A stretch of DNA of 64,000 bases. Origin: Onthophagus taurus. Its lineage: Eukaryota > Arthropoda > Insecta > Coleoptera > Scarabaeidae. Positions within the stretch are counted from its first letter, which is position 1. Each line of letters starts with the position of its first letter. The translations under genes and the position numbers were made by a program. The notes under the pieces are model-generated. The model was not told where the DNA came from. It was given only the letters and a program-made list of their open reading frames with translations, and did no database searches. Of this stretch, positions 37,874-49,000 are shown in pieces. The stretch covers positions 2,728,001-2,792,000 of the forward strand of contig NC_091967.1 of NCBI RefSeq assembly GCF_036711975.1. The letters run 5' to 3'.

Positions 37874-38310
37874 ACAAATTTTTTTAAAAAATAATAAGAG
37901 TAAAAAAAGTTTTAGAATTAAATTCCACATGAAATGATGTAGTAATGTATTAAATTTGCCAAAAGGTTAAAAGAATCTGTGAAAATTCACCCTTAATCAA
38001 CCCTTTGAAATGCCTCAATTGAGTTCAATTTGCTACCAATTAATACCCTTGGCACACTCATAACGTATACCAAATTTGGTTTTTCTAGCTTAATGTATTA
38101 CAAAAATGTTAAACTTTTAAAAATTTTAAGTGCCAACTTTAAAGGCCTGCGTTAAATCATCTTAATTTATTGTCCTCTACATATCCCAGCTCTGTGTCAG
38201 TTCTTATATGAATCACCCTGTATATTTATATTGTTTAATTTATATGAGTTTGTTATAAAATTAATACAAAATAATAAGTTTGTAAATTTTTTTATTAATT
38301 CCCCACAACA

Positions 38311-40404
38311 TCATTTCATTCTTTTAACTTTTAATAAATGATTTCTTAACGCAATTTGTTTATCTTTAAAACTCCTCTTGACCTTCGCTTTACTTTTATG
38401 TTTAACCATCATAAAGTTTTTGGTTTTCCTTTTTTCGCGATTAGTTTTTGAACAATGAATATTCAACCTATTATCTTTATAACCATATTTTTCACGCCCT
38501 TGTTGTCCTGCCCTAACACTGTCAATTCTTGCTTGTTTATCGTGTTTTCGTTTCTTATAAATATTTTCAATGTCACCCAATTTTACCAAATCTGATGATT
38601 CGGTTCCTGTTTCTTCTAATTTCCTTTTTAACCCTTTAGAGGTTGGTTGAATTTGTTTGCGAATATTAGCAATTTCAATTCGTTTGAAGTCTTCGTCTGT
38701 TAAAATCCTTTCTAAAGTGGCTTTTTGTGCCATTTCTTTTTTTCGATTCAAAATTTCTTCTTTTGTTAATTTCTTATTAACACTTTTCGCATCTTTTACA
38801 ACTTTTTCATCATCATCATCACCATTATTTTCGTCTAAATCATCATCTGAGTCTTCTTCTTCTCCAATTTCATCATCAGAACCATTAACATCCACCCATT
38901 CATCATCATTTGAGTCTGAATCTGAATTAATTTCAATATCATCCCCTTTTTTATCTTCTAATAAAAGCACCTCAGCCCCTGGGACGTAATCTTTGACGTT
39001 AATTTCTCCATAACTCGTTGGAACTAATTCTCCAATGGCTTCTGTTGGTCTCCCTCTATCTTTTTTTCGTAACATTTCTGGTTTATTTAATTTATATAAT
39101 TGTAATAAAGAGGCGGCGGCCATCATGACGGAGCGTTCTTTATATACTCGATATTGAATTAAATCTTGTAATAAATCCTCATTCATAGCAAATAAACATC
39201 GCGCACAAATCTCTCTGACTGCGTTTAATCCAATTGCCATAACATCAGAAGAATTTCTTTCTGTTATGAAATTATTTGCAATCGTTTTTAGAAGTGGTTC
39301 TAAAACATCAGGGGGAACTAAACTATGAGTGGCTTGTGCGGCGAATTGAAGGATTCTTGTTACTTCTCGTTGATGTGGTTGCATAAATCTTTGTAAATAT
39401 GGGTAATAATTCAATAAAAATAAATGGTGGAGACCTATTAGTCTAGAAATAACATCTAACATCATTAATTTAACCTCAAAACGTTGATTTGATGATTCTA
39501 ATTGTTTAAATAATTTTTCTGCCATCCCTTGAGGGTCATGAACTAACATTAAAGCTGAAAAATTAAAAATTGGGGCTCGACTTTTCTTCTTTTTTTGTTT
39601 TACAGCGAGTTTTTTGACTTTATCAAGTTGTTTACCACGCTTTCGAGTTTTTTTATTAAATTTATTCGCCATCATGACTTCTTTTGGGTTTATTTCTTCT
39701 TCCGAATCAGAATCATCTGATTTTTCTTCTTCATCTTTTCCAAGAAAAAACTTTAAACATGCAACCATAACTTTAGTGATTTTAGACAAACATGCAGAAG
39801 CTAAAACGTTAACCGTTTTTGTATCGTTCCAAACATTCTTTTTGTATAACTCAATCATAATATCAATGGACATTTTAGCCGCTTTTGTATTTGAATCTTT
39901 TAACATTGTAAACATAAAATTCTGTAGAGCAGTGTTTAATTTAGCATTTTTCTTCTTTGCATTAGTATTTTTAATATCTGTTATGATATGGGTTTCTAAA
40001 AATGATCTCAATGCCTTATCTTGGCAATGTAATAACTTAAAAAATACGGTAAATACATCGATTGCTTCCAATAAAAACTTGTTTCTCAATAAAATCAACG
40101 CTTTACAAATTTGCATTCGAACCTGACTATCCAAAACAGTGCCATGTTTTTCTAATAAAGAGATAAGTTGTTGGGGAAAGTTTCTTAATTCTTCGGGATA
40201 ACATTGAGCGACTTGCGCGATGAACATTGAAGATTCTTCCAAGGTTTTGTTGGGAAGTTGTGGGGAAAACTCAAAAACTGCCACTGTGTTTTGAAAGTGC
40301 TGGTATTGTTGAAGAAATTCTTCTTTGTAAGAGATAGGATCTCTTTTTATTAAATTTTGTAGTTGGGGTAAATTATGCGGTAATTGATTATTATGTCGTA
40401 CCAT
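38311..40404 (-). CDS. SDAD1: SDA1 homologue (SDAD1), 60S ribosome biogenesis factor
   Basis: Nucleolar and nuclear factor needed for 60S subunit maturation and export in yeast (Sda1). Intronless ORF of 697 residues (human SDAD1 687). The N-terminal SDA1 domain starts at LPQLQNLIKRDPISYKEEFL and includes QVRMQICKALILLRNK. It continues with FNFSALMLVHDPQGMAEKLF (about 285-305), YYPYLQRFMQPHQREVT, LVPPDVLEPLLKTIANNF and YRVYKERSVMMAAASLL. An acidic Asp/Glu tract follows (about 500-545), then a basic C-terminus with KEKYGYKDNR-like and RSFKDKQIALRNHL motifs typical of the family. Lys-rich segments near 245-280 and at the end look like nucleolar localisation signals. It is divergent from Twinkle with 376 bp between starts. 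Drosophila counterpart is Mys45A. Confidence 0.97.
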   Translation of the reverse strand: MVRHNNQLPHNLPQLQNLIKRDPISYKEEFLQQYQHFQNTVAVFEFSPQLPNKTLEESSMFIAQVAQCYPEELRNFPQQLISLLEKHGTVLDSQVRMQICKALILLRNKFLLEAIDVFTVFFKLLHCQDKALRSFLETHIITDIKNTNAKKKNAKLNTALQNFMFTMLKDSNTKAAKMSIDIMIELYKKNVWNDTKTVNVLASACLSKITKVMVACLKFFLGKDEEEKSDDSDSEEEINPKEVMMANKFNKKTRKRGKQLDKVKKLAVKQKKKKSRAPIFNFSALMLVHDPQGMAEKLFKQLESSNQRFEVKLMMLDVISRLIGLHHLFLLNYYPYLQRFMQPHQREVTRILQFAAQATHSLVPPDVLEPLLKTIANNFITERNSSDVMAIGLNAVREICARCLFAMNEDLLQDLIQYRVYKERSVMMAAASLLQLYKLNKPEMLRKKDRGRPTEAIGELVPTSYGEINVKDYVPGAEVLLLEDKKGDDIEINSDSDSNDDEWVDVNGSDDEIGEEEDSDDDLDENNGDDDDEKVVKDAKSVNKKLTKEEILNRKKEMAQKATLERILTDEDFKRIEIANIRKQIQPTSKGLKRKLEETGTESSDLVKLGDIENIYKKRKHDKQARIDSVRAGQQGREKYGYKDNRLNIHCSKTNREKRKTKNFMMVKHKSKAKVKRSFKDKQIALRNHLLKVKRMK

Positions 40405-40780
40405 TTTTACTTTTGATGAAAATCACATGGTATAAAGAACTACAAAAGTTTTTAGGTTATACGTCAAAATGTCAATATATGTAGCTACCAACTTAACTTT
40501 TTAAAGATATTGAAATCAACTCAATTAATAATTTTTATTTTATTATATTTTAATGGTTTTTATTTGATAATATAATATTTAAATATTAATTTTAAGCGAA
40601 TTTAAATTATATTTCTAACAAATGTTGGATTTTTCTTTCTTAAGTTTGTTTATAGAATGTTGACATTTTTAAATCATTTTTGACATTACCCGGCATGGTT
40701 TGGTTTCTTTTAAGGTTAATTTGTTTTTTCTCAAATATCTAAATGAAGGTTATATTTACAACTTTTAAATATCTTAAGTT
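40405..40780. promoter_or_regulatory. Divergent promoter region between SDA1 and Twinkle
   Basis: 376 bp separate two head-to-head start codons. The stretch is AT-rich with no TATA box that stands out. A shared bidirectional promoter is inferred from spacing only. Confidence 0.5.
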
Positions 40781-43700
40781 ATGTTTTTCAAACAACTATT
40801 TATTAAAACTAAGTCAATTTCAAAGTTGCGTTTGCAACAAATCCCTGGAATCTTTTATCGAAATATAAACAACATAGCTCTCGATGATACGCCTCACATA
40901 ACCTCAAGTGAAATAAAGAAAGTGTTAAATGGAAATAATGTATCGTTTGAGGAAGGTTATACATGTTATTTGGCTAAATGTTCAGTGTGTAATGTTGATA
41001 CTAAAAGACATCTTTACATAAATAAAATTACAGGTATTTAAGTATTAAACAGAAGTTGAGGTTATGTCTTGTATTGTAATACCTATAACACCAATAACAA
41101 TTTATTTAATTTCTAGGTTTTTTTATATGTACAAAATGTAAATTAAGTGGAGAATGGGGAACACTCGAGGAGGGTTTAAAAAAAAATATAAATAGTAAGA
41201 GAAAAAAATTAAATGCATTGAACAGGAAGGATTTTGTGACTTTAGGTGCATGTTGTGAGCAAGATAAAATAAAGGATTATTTGGAAAAAATACAAACCAA
41301 TACGAATGATATAAAATCACTTTCACAAAGTGATTTTTTGAATATTTTTGAATCTTTTAAATTACCTGTAAGAAATAACTCATTAATAAACCAATTATTA
41401 ATTTAATTTATTTTTCAGCAAGTATCTAATAAAATTTTAGATACAATCAATATTCGTATCGATAATAAACATGAAAATTTATACTTCCAATTGGATAATG
41501 CAGACCAAGAAACGGTCGGTTACAAAGTATTAAATGTAATCTCAAATAAATACAAAGTTGAACCTAGTCAAACGTGTACAGGCATTTTATACGCTAAATT
41601 AAGACCGAAAGAAACCGCGGTAGTTGTTGCAAACGTTCCAGATTTCTTAATTCTTGTTAATCATAAACCATCAGTTAATGTAATTTGTCTTCCAAATGGC
41701 TTAATTAATATCTCACAGTTTGTTTTGACAAGCTTAGAAAGATTTAATAAGTTGATACTTTGGTTTGGAAATGATGTGGAATCATGGGATTCTGCGAGGA
41801 CTTTTGCTAAGAAACTTGGCGAAAAACGATGCCTTTTTATACGGTTAATTTGAATTATATGATTCAGATTTTTTTTTTAATGGGAATATATATTTTAGAC
41901 CAACAGATCAACACCAACTACCTCATTTAGCTCCTGAACAAGATTTTAAAGCCATTATTAGTTCAGCACAACCAATTGTACATAAATCGATAACAACATT
42001 TTCTAGTTTGCGTGAAGATGTGTTTTCTGATCTACAAAATATTGATAAAGTACGGTTTGTATAATGTCTTGAGTTGATTGTGTTATGGCTTTGTGTAGCC
42101 TACTAATCAGCATTCCATGCTGATTCTGATACCCTTTTACCAACTATGTATGTATGTATATATGGTACAGGGAGTGCATATTCTATACGCGGCACCTACG
42201 CCCCAGTGGGACCCTTGTACATTCTCCTCTAAGAGGTCTGAGGTATTATACGAGCGTATCTCGATTTTTGGCTGATTTCGCTTCCAGACTGCCACGCCCC
42301 TCCACCAGGCGTGCTGAGCATAGACACCAGTGCGGGTTCGCCCCTGTCAGGTGCCGCTCAAAGATACCACTCCCTCGCTGACCCCCTCAAAGTAAGGTGG
42401 AGCAAAGCTCATCAACCCTGCATTCAACCTTGTGTGAATCACGTGGGTGATTACGACCAAGGTCCTTTGAGTAAACATACTGTATAAGGTTACCCAACTC
42501 CCTATGAACGCTATTGTTATGAATCTATCCCCCCCGCATAGGCCTTGCTATGAAGTCATTGGAGAATTGTCATTTCTATGTTTTCATTTTTACTGGGAAT
42601 TTCATATAACACGCAATATATGAATGCAGTAACCATAGTTATGAAACTACTATGCACTTGCACTGTTCTACATGAAATGCAACATAGCTTAATAGTACAG
42701 GCATTGAGTAGTTTTGCAGAGGAAAAGTTTTGCTTTGAAAAAGGTGACGTCCTTATGATAACCCTGAGTTTTTGGACCGTCTTAAGAGACGTATGGCTAA
42801 ACTCGAATGTTTCTGGTTCTAGGTCTAGTTTTGCATTAGCACTATTACTAGAACTAACACTAAACGTACAATTAGAAACATTCGGGTTTAGCCGTCTTGA
42901 GAGACGTGCGGCTAAATCCGAATGTTTCTAATTGTACGTTTAGTGTTAGTTCTAGTTTTGCATTGTCACTAGAACTAACATTAGACCTAGAACTAGAAAC
43001 ATTTGGGTTTAGCCATACGTCTCTTAAGACGGCTAAATTCTAATTCTTGGTCTATCGTTACATAACCATAGTTCAATAAACATATGGAAAATATGGTTTA
43101 AAGGCCTCCGCACACTGGGCTATACGAAAGCAGTAAAAGCGATGTTGGCGATACTTGTGATATTGGTAAAATTGGTGATCTGAGGAACTAGGGGAGCATT
43201 TTAAACAGTCAACTTGTGCGTCCTATTGCGTAAAAATGTCGAGTGCATCAAGCGACGAAGAAATGTTGTATTTGTATCGGTACAGAAGAAACAGAAGAAC
43301 GCAATGAAACAAAAGAAAGTATTGGGTTCATCCTTATAACGAGCGAAACATAAGATGTGGGTTGTTCGTGGCAACTGCAAGAATGTGATACAAATGCCTT
43401 GCATTCTACATGAGGGAATGTGTCACTACTGAAGAAAGGATTTTAATTACATTAAGGTAATGCTGTTTTGTCAAAACACTCATATATTTCAGAGATCAAA
43501 ACAAGCCTTTTTATACAATATAGATATTTATATAAAAAACTTTCAAATTGCGATTTTTTCAATTAGGATTATAACTGACGGTACTGAAAAGCGTTCGTTT
43601 CTAGTTGAGGTTCAGCAGTTAAAGAAGGATTATATTCATTACTTGGACGAGAGGGGCGCTATTTCTGATGGAAATCTTTGAGGAATAGAAGAGTAACTAG

Positions 43701-45899
43701 GGCTGCAATCATTATCTAACACTATTACTTATTATCTCATCAATTAAAACGAGAGTTCTTCGCTTGAACAATCTTATTTGAGCATCAGTCAGTGGCAAGA
43801 TGTCGGGCACAATGCTGTTGAAAAAGTCTAAAAGTCCCTCTTTCTTTCCGTCTTTAGATCCAAGTGATTTTTTTTCGCAACGTAATATTCTGCGACTACT
43901 TTATCGACATCGTTTTCAGAAATACAGGATTTTCTTTTTTTACTACATTGTTTTCTAGCAGTCGGAAGAATTTCGGGCAGTTCTCGTTCAGTATTATCAG
44001 GCTGCTTGCTGATTTCCGACAGAATGTTGTGGTGCTAAAGATGTAGATGCCAGAGATGTTGGAGTTAGTAGTAATAGTGGTGATAGATAGGGAGACAAAA
44101 AGTCATCATCCTCAGATTCGGGACGTTCAATAGTTTCAGTTTCAGGGACAATTTCCTCTGTTCTTTTAGAATTTTTATATACATTACTTCCTCTTCAAAT
44201 GCTAAACACACCCATACGTAGCAGAGATGTTACCAAAGTTAATGTTACCACAACCTCATACGCAAAAGAGAGGGATGTCAATACACATTTCGAAACGAAG
44301 AAGAAAACATTGAAATTGTTTCCTCCTAACATTCCTCCCTGTGTGGCTTCTACTGTAAGCATGGTGAATGGTGCATCAGCAGGGTTTGAGGTTAGAAACT
44401 ATTTGGCAAGTTATCTTTTAAAGCCGCAAGCATCTCTTCCATGGCAACGGAAATATTTTATGTAAAATTAAATATGTTATAAGTTATAAAGAGCTAACAA
44501 ATTATTCCATCTACTACTTATTATAATATTTTTAATAATGTTATTTACTTACCATTTACAAATAAACATATATGTTTTGTTACATACCTGGTAAAGTAAC
44601 GTAAAATCGTATAAAAAGCGATGTTGTTCCACACACCCTACAAATTTTACGTTAAACGCCTCCATGTATGTGTATGTATGTAAAGGGGAGGGTATGCTTC
44701 CGCATACAACACCTAGGCCCCATCGGGTACATCCTTCTGCACTCTCTCTAAACGCCTCCATATTTACAGGAAATATAAGCAACATTCATCCACTTCATGC
44801 ATCTTCAGTATCGCCAACAGATTGCTCTCATATCGCTCCGTTTGTGGATTTCCATTCACTTACATTAAAAGCGATACTGGAGTGATTTCGTATTGCTCAA
44901 TGTGCGAACGACCTAACTACTGAGCCACCACCAACCATTTGAATGATTGTGAAACTATATTTTAAAATAAATGCTTTTATACCTTAAACTTCAGGTTCAA
45001 GGAGTTAAATGGAAACGATTTCCGACGTTAAATAAAATATTAAAAGGACATCGTAAAGGTGAACTGACGATATTAACTGGACCCACGGGATGCGGAAAAA
45101 CGACCTTTATCAGTGAATATTCATTAGATTTAGCTATGCAAGGTGTAAGTTCTTTACATTTTCTTCCAAACTTTTATCTTTACATTGAAATTCGATTATA
45201 AAGGTAAATACTTTATGGGGTAGTTTTGAAATTAGAAACGCCCGATTAGCTAGGACAATGTTGCAACAATACGCTGGAATACAACTGGATGAACACCTCG
45301 ATCAATTTGATTTTTGGGCAGACAAATTCGAAAAATTACCAGTTTATTTTATGACATTCCATGGTCAACAATCAATTAAAATTGTTATGGAGGTAAAAAA
45401 AACGAAATTTCTTTCTTTTATAACCTAACATTTTTAATTATAGGCTGTTGAACATGCAACATACGTTCACGATATATCACACGTAATAATCGATAATCTC
45501 CAATTTATGATGGGAATGACTGAAGATTCAAAAACGATGGACCGCTTTTGGAAACAAGATTTAATCGTAGCCGCAGTTAGAAATTTCGCGACAAAAAAAA
45601 ATTGTCACGTAACTTTAGTAATACACCCCAGAAAAGAAAAAGTTTCCGAAGATTTAACGACAAGTTCTATATTTGGCGGGGCGAAAGCGACGCAAGAAGC
45701 CGATAACGTTCTCATCATCCAAGATCAACGTTTAAACATGTTGCGGGGTAAAAAATTTATACAAATCGCCAAAAATCGTTATAGCGGTGACTTGGGTATC
45801 ATGAATTTAGAATTTATTAAAGAAAAATTAAGTTACGCACAAAAAAAGAAAAAATTGTTAACTCAAGATGTTTCTAATGATCAAAAAGAAATTAACTAA
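40781..45899 (+). CDS. TWNK: Twinkle, mitochondrial replicative DNA helicase
   Basis: Hexameric helicase of the T7 gp4 type that unwinds mtDNA at the replication fork. Exons 40781-41033, 41117-41367, 41419-41843, 41899-42049, 44995-45144, 45204-45392 and 45444-45899 join in phase to 624 residues (human 684). The N-terminus is basic and Asp/Glu-free for 35 residues, as in a mitochondrial presequence. Four cysteines, Cys67-x2-Cys70 and Cys89-x2-Cys92, form a zinc or iron-sulfur type module. The RNA polymerase/primase-like domain covers about 130-340. The helicase core has Walker [10 protein letters not shown] (389-397), Walker B-like [30 protein letters not shown] and [18 protein letters not shown] with the basic-finger region KNRYSGD. 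Intron 4 is 2.9 kb and loaded with repeats; the others are 50-85 nt. Confidence 0.96.
42100..42480 (+). repeat. GC-rich dispersed repeat of unknown type in Twinkle intron 4
   Basis: This block is far more GC-rich than anything around it. It includes TATGTATGTATATATGGTAC, GGCACCTACGCCCCAGTGGG and a GCGGGTTCGCCCC stretch that resembles a tRNA B box. A shorter, diverged copy of its front part occurs at about 44660-44755 (GTATGTATG, AACACCTAGGCCCCATCGGG). A SINE or the 5' part of a non-LTR element would fit, but no A box, poly-A tail or ORF confirms it. Confidence 0.5.
42585..43055 (-). repeat. Palindromic-family element, tail plus three palindromes
   Basis: From about 42588 (GGGAATTTCATATAACACGC) to 42775 it is the inverse of the tail seen at 5420-5565. 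Then come repeated arms with CTAGGTCTAG, CATTCGGGTTTAGCC and GTCTTGAGAGACGTGCGGCT arranged as back-to-back palindromes up to about 43055. The 117-codon ORF through it is a by-product of the repeat. It lies in Twinkle intron 4. Confidence 0.7.
43102..44920 (+). mobile_element. Decayed PIF/Harbinger-like transposon in Twinkle intron 4
   Basis: The left end AGGCCTCCGCACACTGGGCT and right end complement AGGTCGTTCGCACATTGAGC look like diverged inverted repeats followed on both sides by ATACGAAA and GCGAT. From 43236 the plus strand gives [18 protein letters not shown] and then [18 protein letters not shown], the N-terminus of a Harbinger transposase, with in-frame stops. It ends at a possible donor near 43456. 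On the minus strand near 43740-43880 the reading [20 protein letters not shown] resembles a BESS motif, matching the second, DNA-binding protein these elements usually encode. The catalytic DDE domain is not seen, so the copy is internally deleted. Confidence 0.6.
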
Positions 45900-46082
45900 T
45901 AAACTTTATACAAAAAAAAATTTTAATTTGGATTTCCCGCCAAAAAAGAAATGTCAACAAAACCTTGAAGCATTAAAATTTCCAAGCCTACTTGTTTTTA
46001 TTCCTACGTTACTAGCGTTCGAAAATGTGTTAAGTGCCGCTTTATGAGTAGTTATAAATAACAAGAACATAATATATTAATT

Positions 46083-49000
46083 ATGTGGGGGCTACGAAAA
46101 TTTCGGATAATAATTTTATTTTATTTTTCGATTTTTTCGGTCGAATCGATTGAGGTTAAGTTACCGACGGTTTTAATAAGCGTTTTAGCAAGAAATAAAG
46201 CCCACACGTTGCCTTACTTTTTATCTTTACTTGAAAGGTTACATTATCCAAAGAATCGGATTTCTTTAAGGTTTGTATTAAAATAATTCGATTTATTATG
46301 AATATTTATTGATTTTCATAGTTTTTCTATCATATTACACGTGCAGGTGTGACCACGCCCATTAGATAATTATATCTGACACCTCATTGGCTTATAATAC
46401 TTTTAAGATTTGAAAATTTAATTAATAATAATTCAATTTTTGAATGTAATGTTATTTTTATTATTATAATCAAAACTTTTAAATTAAAACATTGTATTTT
46501 ACTTACAATTAGTGTAAACATTAAGGTTACATTTTTGAGGTTGGCATTGCTGCTTTCACAAGTCAAACTTAGAAATTTAATAATGACATTTAATAATATT
46601 CTTCTTATATTATTAATTTATTTGCGATATTAAATTTTGAATTTGAAATTGGTTTATTATTAATTATTAGTTTTCAGTTAATATTAATTGAAACCTGTTA
46701 ACTACATACATTAGTTAACTAACTTCACTTTCTTCTTCTTTTATTTTAAAGATGTCAATGTCAATAAATATTTGAAATATGCATTGAAAATATACAATAA
46801 TACAGTGAATTTCACTTAAGATGCAATATACTAAAATATATTTCCATAGAAACTAAGGCGTACCTATGTAAGTACTTACTTTGTCCCTCATAAAATGCAA
46901 CATATCAATTTAATTTGATATTACAGTAAAACCTCAATACCCGGAACGCAGTGTCCGTTATAGCTCAATAAAACTATACAATAATCTAGTGCTGAATAAC
47001 AAATAAAACTAGACTAACACTAGCACTAGACCTAACAATAGACCTAGAATTAGAAACATTCGGTAGCGCTAGTTAGCAAAAAACATTACTATGTTGTCTG
47101 AAGTAGCTAGTTTTAATGGTTATGCAGCGCTAGACCAAGAATTAGAATCATTCGGGTTTAGCCATCTTAAGAGACGTGCGTCTAAACCCAAATGATTCTA
47201 GTTCTAGGTATAGTGTTAGTTCCGCATGTCTCTAAAGACGGCTAATTAACGGGTGTTAATTCTACATAGTAATAGTACTTGTGTAAAACTAGAACTAACA
47301 CCAGACTTAGAACTAGAAAGTTTCGGGTTTAGCCGTACGTCTGAAGACGAAGTTATCATAAGGACGTCACCTTTTCCAAGCAAAACTTTTACTTTTCAAA
47401 ACTACCCAATGCCTGTACTTTTAAGCTATGTTGCCTTTGATGTGGGACAATGCAAGTGCATGGTAGTTTCATAATTAATGATTCTTAATTAATGAATTCT
47501 TTTTACAGAATTCGAAGTGATCATAACATAGATAAAACAGCAGAAATTTTACAAAAATGGGTAAATTCCATTGATACTTTATATCATTCAGTTGATTTAA
47601 AAATTATAGACGATGAGAGTTACACTGATGAATCGGGTCCATCACATTGGTCACAATTTCGTTTTGATCATGTTATATCATTACGAGAAGATGCTTTAAA
47701 TCATGCAAGGAATATATGGGCCGATTATCTACTAGCTATTGATTGTGATGTTTTTCTAACAAACCCTGATACTTTGCTTTATCTAGTCTCGAAAAATCTT
47801 CAAATTGTAGCCCCAATGTTACGTTCGGATGGTCTGTATTCCAACTTTTGGTATGGAATGACCGAAGATTATTATTATTTACGAACGGACGAATATAAGC
47901 CAGTTTATAATCGTGAAAAACAAGGTTGTTTTCATGTTCCTATGGTGCATACTTGCGTTTTAATCGATTTACGTAATCACGAATCGGATCGATTAACTTA
48001 CGTCCAAGAAAACTTAAAGAATTACAACGGACCTCACGATGATATCATAACATTCGCAATAAGCGCTAATAAAAGTGGTATTGAAATGCATCTTTGCAAC
48101 GAATACCAATTTGGGTTCTTAACAACACCATTAGAAGAATTTGATACATTAATTTATGATTATCATCAATTAAAAAATATTAAATTAGAAGTTTTGAGTT
48201 ATGGAGAACCTTTATTTGTGAACGAATTGCTTGAGGAGTTTACGTCAATTCCGGAAAAGGATACTTTGGGTTTTGATAAAATTTATATGATTAATTTGAG
48301 AAGGAGACCGGAACGAAGGAAACGAATGATGCATTGTTTTGACGAGTTGGGATTGGACGTTAGCGTTTTGGATGCCGTCGATGGAAAGTAAGAAATTAAA
48401 AAAAAATTAATTGGATTTAATTTTTATGGGGGATTTATTATGGTTTTTGGTTTAATGTTTCAGGGCGTTAAATGAAACTGCCTTAAAGCGTATTTCATTT
48501 TTGCCTAATTATTCCGATCCATATCATAAGAGGTAACTTAAATTTATTACTGTATTAAATAGTTTTATTAAATTTTTATGTTATAGGCCAATGACTTTTG
48601 GTGAAATCGGATGCTTTTTAAGTCATTATCAAATTTGGAAAGAAGTAATTATTTATTTATTTAATATTTTTTAATCTTCGCGTTTTTCTTTATAGATAGT
48701 CGAAAATAATTACCAATCAGTGTTAGTTCTTGAAGATGATATCCGTTTTGAACCATTTTTTCGACCTAAAGTTATTAACTTAATGCAGGAATTAAAAGAA
48801 CTTGGTAATTGGGATTTAGTGTAAGTATTAAAATGTTTAAAACAATTTTTTTGTAATTTACATCTTCTTTTTGTTAGTTATTTTGGAAGGAAACGTCTCC
48901 AAGATGTAGACGAACCATGGATACCCGGTTCTAAATATCTCGTAAAAGTGGGTTACTCATATTGGACGTTGGGTTACGTTCTTAGTTTTCAAGGGGCCAA

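Larger units (their letters stand above)
34643..38223. mobile_element. Outer inverted-repeat DNA element with nested insertions
   Basis: The left end TATACAGAGTGATTTACATA (about 34641) and right end complement TATACAGGGTGATTCATATA (about 38223) begin inverted repeats that match for about 130 bp. Shared stretches include GACACAGAGC, GACAATAAATTAAGATGATT and a TTAAAATTTTTAAAA-like block. Inside are the TTAA satellite transposon (34794-37274), a Mutator-like transposase fragment (37327-37632) and a foldback MITE (37652-37873). Much of the length is thus later insertions. Ends of the TACAGGGTG type are common in insect DNA transposons, but I cannot name the superfamily with confidence. Confidence 0.6.

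Noticed and set aside
39614-40126. 170-codon plus-strand ORF
   Set aside because: Antisense of the SDA1 coding sequence, which is fully supported by homology on the minus strand.
42330-42440. tRNA gene suspected from a GGGTTCG-type B box
   Set aside because: No cloverleaf, acceptor stem or A box could be drawn around it.
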